From the NCBI GenBank assembly GCA_900317585.1, contig ONHG01000001.1:62001-126000 (forward strand): a stretch of 64,000 nt of DNA. Reading direction: 5' to 3'. The position numbers and the translations under genes are program-made. This document shows positions 58,426-64,000 of the stretch, piece by piece. The notes beneath the pieces were generated by a model, which saw only the letters and a list, made by a program, of their open reading frames with translations, had not been told where the DNA came from and did no database searches. Source of the stretch: an uncultured Lachnospiraceae bacterium. Its GTDB lineage: Bacteria > Bacillota > Clostridia > Lachnospirales > Lachnospiraceae. Positions within the stretch are counted from its first letter, which is position 1, and each line of letters begins with the position of its first letter.

Positions 58426-59425
58426 CTATCTCCTCTCCCCTTTTTATCTGAAGTCTTCCGTCCACGCTAAGCAGACACACAAGCTTTTCTGCCCGGTACT
58501 TTTCCTCATACAAAAAAAGTGCATCATTTTTTGTATCCGGCTTTATTTTAAGAAAACTGTTCAAAAATATGTAAAAGCCCTCCTCGTCGTCCACTCTGGC
58601 TCTCACAATATCGTTTATGGCGGTATCATACCATGCCACATAATGAGGGCATTTTTGATCCATAAGTGAAAAGGAAAGTGAGACAAGAAGCTTCATAAAA
58701 GCATCCGCCTGACTGCCCTTCTTTATCCCCTTTAAGTCTGCGACTATGGCAACCGCACATGCCTTTGGCAGGCTGTTTTCCTTTACCATCAGCTCATCAG
58801 TCCTTGCAGAAAGCTTCCAGTGCACACTCTGCAGCCTGTCACCGTTTTGAAACTCTCTGACATCAAACATCTCAGACGGATCATATCCCGGTCTTATATC
58901 ATCATATATATCAGAATCTCCAAAGAAATTTCTCACTCTGTCCGTTATCCTCACAGGAATCTCATCAATCTGCGGCATCACCTCAACATTTGCATATTTT
59001 TTAACTCTTTTCGTGACAAAAAAAAGCCTCGAAAAATCATATAGCTTTATCCTTACAAGCTCAAATTCATAATTGCCGCATAGGTTCACGCTGTACAAAA
59101 AATCACTGCCTCCTGACAGCCATTTTGTACTTTTTTCGCCGGATAAATTATTTTTCACCGTTACACGGTATTTTACACCATCAAAGCCTGCCTCCTTCAG
59201 CCGGCAGGAAAGACTCACCCTGATACTCTCGCCCTGTGTGGCGATAGCTATCGGAATGTTTATAGCTGCCACCGCCCGGTGCGCCTTTACAAGCAATGCT
59301 ATAAATGTCAGCACCATAAACACACACATAAAGCAGCCAAGCAGTGCCAGCGCAGCATTACCGTATATCATCGACATATAAAAAACTATAGCTGCAGTAA
59401 TTATTCCTATCAAAAAACTAATCAC
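58388..59425 (-). CDS. DUF58 domain-containing membrane protein
   Basis: A 345-residue protein with two N-terminal membrane spans (about 1-50, LIGIITAAIVFYMSMIYGNA) and the DUF58 signature GYDPSEMFDVREFQNGDRLQ followed by VHWKLSARTDELMVKE (about 190-225), then a von Willebrand A-like fold. In the MoxR-DUF58-TgpA operon it is the MoxR partner, likely an assembly or activation factor at the membrane. Start is GTG; it overlaps the MoxR gene by 8 bases and the transglutaminase gene by 38, so all three are translationally coupled. Confidence 0.9.
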   Translation of the reverse strand: MISFLIGIITAAIVFYMSMIYGNAALALLGCFMCVFMVLTFIALLVKAHRAVAAINIPIAIATQGESIRVSLSCRLKEAGFDGVKYRVTVKNNLSGEKSTKWLSGGSDFLYSVNLCGNYEFELVRIKLYDFSRLFFVTKRVKKYANVEVMPQIDEIPVRITDRVRNFFGDSDIYDDIRPGYDPSEMFDVREFQNGDRLQSVHWKLSARTDELMVKENSLPKACAVAIVADLKGIKKGSQADAFMKLLVSLSFSLMDQKCPHYVAWYDTAINDIVRARVDDEEGFYIFLNSFLKIKPDTKNDALFLYEEKYRAEKLVCLLSVDGRLQIKRGEEIVGRADEKNEIVI

Positions 59426-60371
59426 GATTACCTGCCTTTTTCACATAAGTTGTCGGCTGTTTAACAGCCTTTAGTATCTCATCTATCACTGAAAGCTCTG
59501 ATACGTGTGATACTCTCGCCTTGGTATTTAGCACGATTCTGTGCTTTGTCACATCCGCAAATACAGAAACCACATCAGATGGTATGACATAGCTTCGCCC
59601 ACTCAGATACGCATATGCCTTTGCCATCCTAACACACGCAATCGTACCTCTCGGACTCACTCCCAGCTCAATGTACGGACTTGTCCTTGTCGCATCAACC
59701 AGATCCACAATGTACGAATAAATACTGTCATGTATAAACACCTGCTCAACCTCTCCCTGCATCTCAACAAGTCCCTGTGCATTCATAACAGGCTTTATCG
59801 TATACTCATCAGCCTTCACACTTTTTCCCTTTGCGATATCCACCTCTGCATCATGTGAAGGATATCCCATGCTCATACATATCATAAACCTGTCAAGCTG
59901 TGACTCCGGCAACAGCTGTGTACCGGCGCTGCCCTTTGGATTTTGAGTGGCCATCACTATAAACGGCTCCGGGACCTTCCTGCTTATTCCATCCACAGTG
60001 ACATTTCCTTCCTCCATAACCTCCAAGAGCGCAGACTGTGTTTTGGGACTTGTTCTGTTAATCTCATCTGCCAGAAACAGATTACACATCACGGCACCCT
60101 CGCGATACACAAACTCTCCGGTCTGCTTCTGATACATCGAAAAGCCAAGTATATCAGCAGGCAGCACATCCGGAGTGAACTGTACTCTGTGATTCACAAG
60201 CGCCATAGCCCTTGAAAAAGCTACTGCAAGCGTAGTCTTGCCCACTCCCGGCACATCCTCAAGCAGTATATGTCCACCTGCCAAAAAGGCAGCAAATGCC
60301 TTGATGATACAATCATCCTTGCCCTTTACTGCCTTTTTTACTTCGTCTATCACTAACTGTGCATTATTCAT
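59418..60371 (-). CDS. MoxR family AAA ATPase
   Basis: A 317-residue AAA+ ATPase of the MoxR group, a chaperone-like factor. Walker A LLEDVPGVGKTTLAVAFSRA (about 40-59), Walker B CNLFLADEINRTSPKTQSAL (about 100-119), and sensor ATQNPKGSAGT (about 148). I take the ATG at 60371 (MNNAQLVIDE), with GGGGGA 9 bases upstream; the longer frame from 60395 begins TTG. First gene of the operon with DUF58 and transglutaminase genes. Confidence 0.93.
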   Translation of the reverse strand: MNNAQLVIDEVKKAVKGKDDCIIKAFAAFLAGGHILLEDVPGVGKTTLAVAFSRAMALVNHRVQFTPDVLPADILGFSMYQKQTGEFVYREGAVMCNLFLADEINRTSPKTQSALLEVMEEGNVTVDGISRKVPEPFIVMATQNPKGSAGTQLLPESQLDRFMICMSMGYPSHDAEVDIAKGKSVKADEYTIKPVMNAQGLVEMQGEVEQVFIHDSIYSYIVDLVDATRTSPYIELGVSPRGTIACVRMAKAYAYLSGRSYVIPSDVVSVFADVTKHRIVLNTKARVSHVSELSVIDEILKAVKQPTTYVKKAGNRD

Positions 60372-60524
60372 TTGTCTTATCCCCCGGTTAATCAATTATA
60401 ACTGCTGATGATCGTCTTCATCTTCTTATTCATAAATAGCTATATTTATTTTACATATTTAGTATCAATATTTCAACTTTTATCCCTTAAATTAAACAAT
60501 TCTTAAAACTAATCACCTCTGCCG

Positions 60525-61376
60525 CTACACTGTTCCTGTGATGACAAGTGTGCTCTCACCCGGTGTGACAACCCACGCTCCGGTTGTGCTATCCTGTGTG
60601 TATGTTGCAGCCGGAACAGTGATTGCACCTGCCGTGCTCGAAAATGTGCCTGTCGTCTCATTGTAAGTGTAATCTGTAGCTGCAGTCCAGGCTGTGCCGT
60701 TTAATGCGGCTGTAAGATTGTTCAAAACCGGAGCAAATGTGTCTGTTATAACCACGCCTGTGGTATTGGTTGCCGCAACGCTTCCGTAGTTTTGAATCCT
60801 GAAGGTATAGGTCAGTGTACCGTTTTCCGTCACAGGAACAGGGCTTACCGACTTAGTAATTGCAAGATTTGGTGCAGCCTCGGCATTTACCGTCTCTGCT
60901 GCTGTGACCGGAGTGATTCCGGTGCCGCTAACTGTAGCAGTGTTTGTGACTGCAGCCTCTATGCCAAGAGGAGCATACTCGTTTAACGCTGCCTCATAGA
61001 TGACAGTAGCATTGCCACCTGCCGGGACATTTATGCCTGTTATGCTAAGAGGCGGTCCCTGGGTTACTGCAGGCGCTGCCTGGAGTGTGCCGTTTGTATA
61101 GTATTTTGCGGTGTTATTCACATAGGTTAATGGTACAAGAGTGTTGGTGTTAAAGGTATAAGCACCTAAATTGTCAGAAAGTGTCAGACCGTTTATCGCG
61201 GTATTTCCGGAGTTTACGATGCTCACCACATAGGTTATTGTATCGTTTTGATTGTAGGTGTTTTTGACTGCTGTTTTCGTAGCAGAAAGCACCTCCAGTA
61301 TTTCTCCGACTGCTATATTTGAATTGGCTACATTGTTGCCATAACGAAGCTGTGCCTGATTAGTAAATCGTGCCAT
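60525..61376 (-). CDS. DUF11 repeat protein without signal peptide
   Basis: A 283-residue beta-rich protein with two DUF11-type repeats of about 120 residues each: TYNQNDTITYVVSIVNSGNT with NGLTLSDNLGAYTF (about 40-70), and PVTENGTLTYTFRIQNYGSV with TGVVITDTFAPVL (about 180-215). It is very rich in Thr, Asn, Ala and Val. DUF11 domains usually lie on the cell surface with long signal sequences and anchors; this one starts MARFTNQAQLRYGN and has no signal peptide, membrane span or sorting signal. GGATGG precedes the ATG. It looks like a stand-alone short form; location and role unknown. Confidence 0.82.
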   Translation of the reverse strand: MARFTNQAQLRYGNNVANSNIAVGEILEVLSATKTAVKNTYNQNDTITYVVSIVNSGNTAINGLTLSDNLGAYTFNTNTLVPLTYVNNTAKYYTNGTLQAAPAVTQGPPLSITGINVPAGGNATVIYEAALNEYAPLGIEAAVTNTATVSGTGITPVTAAETVNAEAAPNLAITKSVSPVPVTENGTLTYTFRIQNYGSVAATNTTGVVITDTFAPVLNNLTAALNGTAWTAATDYTYNETTGTFSSTAGAITVPAATYTQDSTTGAWVVTPGESTLVITGTV

Positions 61377-61444
61377 ATATTTTCCATCCTTTCATATATT
61401 CAGGTATGGTTTAATATATGACACAAATCTACAAATGACACAGA

Positions 61445-62347
61445 TTATTTACTGTCCTGTTTATTTTTCTCCACATCAGCCTTTTTGATAAGCTCAAGAA
61501 GCTTTTCAAGCTCTTCCTCATCCACGCCGGTGTAGCCTGAAAGCTCACTAAGGCTCGGCTCAAAACCCTTATCGGATTTTAGTTTCTCCACTGCACGGTT
61601 TACTAATGAAACCTTTCCTACCACAGTATTCTCGCTCTCATCCTCACCGGTCTGCTCCCTGATACACTCTTTCATAGACTCCTCTATGGCATCCAAAAGC
61701 TCTTTTTCCACATCTATCTCATCCCCGCAGCCACAGAGCTCAGTAAGGCACATGAAAAGTCCCATGTTTCCCTCCTGTACTACGTCCTCAAAGCCCTCTG
61801 ATGTAACGGCAAGCTTCTTTGCCATGGCAAGCACACTTTTGAGCCAGAAATTTGATATAGTGTGTATCACACTCTCATCACCTGCGAGCAGCTTTTTGTA
61901 CATATCGTCCTGCTCGGCTTTCGTATAATCAGGTATCTCTTCAAGCTCCTCAAGATACATCCTAAACATAGGTGAATCCGGGATAAGGCTGTCCTCATCT
62001 ATGTCAGGCTCAGCTTCATTATCCTGCTCAGCCTTATTATTCTTTCCACCTGCTATGGCATCCATCGAATCTCCTTCTGAGTAAATTACATTGTTTAATG
62101 CAGCATTTTCAGACGATTCATCCCCATGTAATTCTTCCTGTGATTCATCCTCATAATCACCTGCACTCTCATTCTCCTGCTCATGTGGTGTGATGAGAAA
62201 TTCAAATACCATATCCTCCTGCGCCTTATTAAGCTCCATATCCTTAAAATAAGACATGATTTCATCTCTGCCTATCGGCTCCGCTGATGTCCTGATAATC
62301 TCGGCCACGCTCTGCACTGTCTCTATAAATGTATTCTGATCTAACAT
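61445..62347 (-). CDS. Sigma-70-like protein with regions 1-3 but no region 4
   Basis: A 300-residue acidic protein. Residues 1-55 (TVQSVAEIIRTSAEPIGRDE) resemble a winged-helix region 1.1; after an acidic linker (about 60-120), residues 125-205 resemble sigma regions 1.2 and 2.1-2.2: MFRMYLEELEEIPDYTKAEQ, FWLKSVLAMAKKLAV, GFEDVVQEGNMGLFMCLTEL. Regions 2.3-2.4 (DNA melting and -10 reading) are not evident; instead GCGDEIDVEKEL follows. Residues 250-290 (FEPSLSELSGYTGVDEEELE) look like region 3. Region 4 is absent. So core binding may remain while promoter reading is lost, suggesting an anti-sigma or regulator role. AGGAGAG precedes the ATG. Confidence 0.75.
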   Translation of the reverse strand: MLDQNTFIETVQSVAEIIRTSAEPIGRDEIMSYFKDMELNKAQEDMVFEFLITPHEQENESAGDYEDESQEELHGDESSENAALNNVIYSEGDSMDAIAGGKNNKAEQDNEAEPDIDEDSLIPDSPMFRMYLEELEEIPDYTKAEQDDMYKKLLAGDESVIHTISNFWLKSVLAMAKKLAVTSEGFEDVVQEGNMGLFMCLTELCGCGDEIDVEKELLDAIEESMKECIREQTGEDESENTVVGKVSLVNRAVEKLKSDKGFEPSLSELSGYTGVDEEELEKLLELIKKADVEKNKQDSK

Positions 62348-62386
62348 ATTTTACACTCTCCTGTCTGATTTTCAAAAAATACGTAA

Positions 62387-63742
62387 CTATATCAATCCCT
62401 GTATAAAAATAAACAAAACTAAAAGCGGCAGTATGAACTGAAAATACGGCTTAAGCTTCCTTGAAATTTTAAGTCCTGCTCCTGTATTTGCCTCATCTAT
62501 ATACTTATCAAAGCCCCAGCCCCACTTTGTCACACAAAAAAGTAGATAGACAAGGGAGCCAATCGGAAGAAGCAGATTACTAACTATAAAATCCTCACTG
62601 TCAAGCACATCTCTGCCTCCTATAAAGTGCAGATTGCTCCACACATTGTATCCAAGCACACACGGCATACTCGCAATGAGTATTATCACTGCGTTTACGA
62701 GTGCAGCCTTGTTTCTGGACCAGCCAAACATATCAATGGCAAATGACATGATATTCTCAAATACCGCAATAACGGTTGAAAAGCTGGCAAAGGTCATAAA
62801 CAAGAAGAAAAGACAGCCCCATATGCGGCCTCCCTGCATATTTACAAATACATTTGGCAAAGTGATAAAGATAAGGCTTGGTCCTGCGCCTACCTCCACC
62901 CCATAGCTGAAGCAAGCCGGGAAAATGATAAGGCCTGACATGATAGCCACAAATGTATCAAGAGCACATATTTTTGCACCCTCACCTGCAAGAGTGCGAT
63001 CCTTTCCCATATAGCTGCCGAATATCTCCATTGCGGCCACGCCCAGACTCAGCGTAAAAAATGCCTGATTCATGGCTGCTGTTATGACATTCTTTATTCC
63101 AATTTCAGAAACCGCATCCAGATTTGGAACAAGATAGAATTTCACTCCTTCCAACGCACCTGAAAGCGTGATACTGTGCACCGCAAGAACAATTATAAGC
63201 AAGAGCAGAGCACTCATCATAAATTTACTGATTTTCTCAAGCCCATTCTGCAGACCACGGCTGCACACCAAAAAGCCAAGCACAACCGTAACTATCATCC
63301 AGAAAGCCATCTGCCTGGGTTCTGCAAGCAGATTTTCAAATGCAGCTGCCGTGTCATCAGCATTCATGCCTGATGTAAAATCTCCCTTTAGGAATTTAAA
63401 GAAATACGCAACCATCCAGCCTGAGACTGTTGTGTAATACATCATGAGCATGTAGCAGCCAAGCATGGCTATCCATCCGTGAATATGCCATTTACTGCCC
63501 TCCTTCTCAAGAGCCTTGTAGCTCATCACAGCACTTTTTCTGCTGGCTCGGCCTACAGCAAGCTCCATCGTAAGCACCGGAAGTCCCATGCATACCAGAA
63601 ATATAAGGTAAAACAGTACAAAAATACCGCCACCGTTTTGACCTGTCACATACGGAAAACGCCATACATTGCCTATGCCTATAGCGCATCCTGCACTTAC
63701 CAGTATAAATCCAAGACGTGATTTAAAGGATTCTCTTTTCAT
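62387..63742 (-). CDS. Sodium-dependent transporter, NSS family
   Basis: A 451-residue membrane protein with 11-12 spans of the neurotransmitter:sodium symporter (LeuT-like) family. Family signature GNVWRFPYVTGQNGGGIFVL (about 24-43) with the unwound TM1 and sodium-site residues; TM6 FSYGVEVGAGPSLIFITLPN region (about 275-294). Bacterial members carry amino acids. Length is near the usual 440-510. AGGAGA precedes the ATG. It lies 19 bases downstream of an AGCS symporter gene in the same direction, suggesting an amino-acid uptake pair. Confidence 0.92.
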   Translation of the reverse strand: MKRESFKSRLGFILVSAGCAIGIGNVWRFPYVTGQNGGGIFVLFYLIFLVCMGLPVLTMELAVGRASRKSAVMSYKALEKEGSKWHIHGWIAMLGCYMLMMYYTTVSGWMVAYFFKFLKGDFTSGMNADDTAAAFENLLAEPRQMAFWMIVTVVLGFLVCSRGLQNGLEKISKFMMSALLLLIIVLAVHSITLSGALEGVKFYLVPNLDAVSEIGIKNVITAAMNQAFFTLSLGVAAMEIFGSYMGKDRTLAGEGAKICALDTFVAIMSGLIIFPACFSYGVEVGAGPSLIFITLPNVFVNMQGGRIWGCLFFLFMTFASFSTVIAVFENIMSFAIDMFGWSRNKAALVNAVIILIASMPCVLGYNVWSNLHFIGGRDVLDSEDFIVSNLLLPIGSLVYLLFCVTKWGWGFDKYIDEANTGAGLKISRKLKPYFQFILPLLVLFIFIQGLI

Positions 63743-63761
63743 ATTTATATATCTCCTATTG

Positions 63762-64000
63762 TTATTGCGTTACGTTATCACCCTGATGTGAGCATTGACT
63801 ATTGCTTTTTGCTTTGCTGTTCTCGAAGCATCGCAGCTCCTTTATTGCCTGTCCACCCATCAGATAGAGAATACCTGTATTGAATATAGTCATAAGGCCG
63901 ATTCCTACATCTCCGAGATCCCAGACAAATGTATATGCCGCGATACCGCCTACAAACAGCATAACAAGAGCCAGCACCTTGTACATGGTCTGTGAAATCC
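63762..64000 (-). CDS. Amino acid carrier protein (AGCS sodium:alanine symporter), C-terminal end
   Basis: The 3' part of a gene that begins beyond the window's right edge; the frame is open to base 64000. About 79 residues are seen: MYKVLALVMLFVGGIAAYTF then VWDLGDVGIGLMTIFNTGIL, the last two spans of AGCS-type sodium:alanine/glycine symporters as I recall the family (the VWDL-D pattern is typical), and a short cysteine-containing cytosolic tail. It probably precedes the NSS transporter on one transcript. Confidence 0.75.
   Translation of the reverse strand, partial: ISQTMYKVLALVMLFVGGIAAYTFVWDLGDVGIGLMTIFNTGILYLMGGQAIKELRCFENSKAKSNSQCSHQGDNVTQ

Noticed and set aside
55741..60371. A novel defence island made of MoxR, DUF58 and transglutaminase genes
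   Set aside because: This three-gene order is a well-known widespread operon; nothing in it here is unusual.

Overview
The window looks like chromosome of a low-GC anaerobic Firmicute of the family Lachnospiraceae, most like the Agathobacter/[Eubacterium] rectale-Roseburia group. Evidence: a one-chain pyruvate:ferredoxin oxidoreductase with phosphotransacetylase (acetate/butyrate-type fermentation), class III fructose-1,6-bisphosphatase, a short MetH, DUF4364, YlmC/YmxH, SpoVB-like and sigma-H-like genes, meso-DAP cell-wall genes (dapA, dapF, murE, lysA) and scattered chemotaxis/flagellum-related genes. Species was not determined. I see no prophage, complete insertion sequence, CRISPR array or rRNA. 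Most genes are on the minus strand.

Layout. 0-5 kb: end of a radical SAM gene and a DUF4364 gene (+), facing the dapF-murE-dapA-flavin reductase cluster (-), whose leader is a 194-bp, highly folded element with 17-bp terminal inverted repeats. 5-15 kb: AraC regulator, Mn-dependent pyrophosphatase, a coiled-coil membrane protein, pyruvate:ferredoxin oxidoreductase, an ABC-F ATPase and a FliD-like fragment. 15-26 kb: ung, hisF, hisH, a large one-span membrane protein, CheV, a lipoprotein, an OmpR-type two-component system, class III Fbp. 26-34 kb: S24-type regulator, LysA, lytic transglycosylase, tRNA-Thr, phosphoesterase plus a ParB/BMP-like fusion, a CheC-like/CheY pair, MecA. 34-47 kb: sigma-H-like factor, rlmB-mrnC-cysS-ispF, pta, O-acetylhomoserine sulfhydrylase, a nucleotidase/kinase fusion, tRNA-Met and tRNA-Val, metH, a Cof phosphatase, a SpoVB-like flippase. 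47-53 kb: efp, rpiB, yqeG, nrdR, ymxH, ychF and a DUF4143 ATPase preceded by 33-bp iterons. 53-64 kb: a glucose-type PTS permease with an RNA antiterminator leader and the stump of an antiterminator gene, a MoxR-DUF58-transglutaminase operon, a DUF11 protein, a sigma-like protein without region 4, an NSS transporter and the end of an AGCS symporter.

How genes work together: dapA/dapF/lysA make and use diaminopimelate and MurE adds it to the cell wall; PFOR makes acetyl-CoA that Pta converts to acetyl phosphate; MetY and MetH give two routes to methionine; CheV, the CheC-like protein and CheY belong to chemotactic signalling. The least ordinary parts are regulatory RNA-like structures (dapF leader, PTS leader, hairpins over the ymxH and flippase start sites) and several domain fusions.
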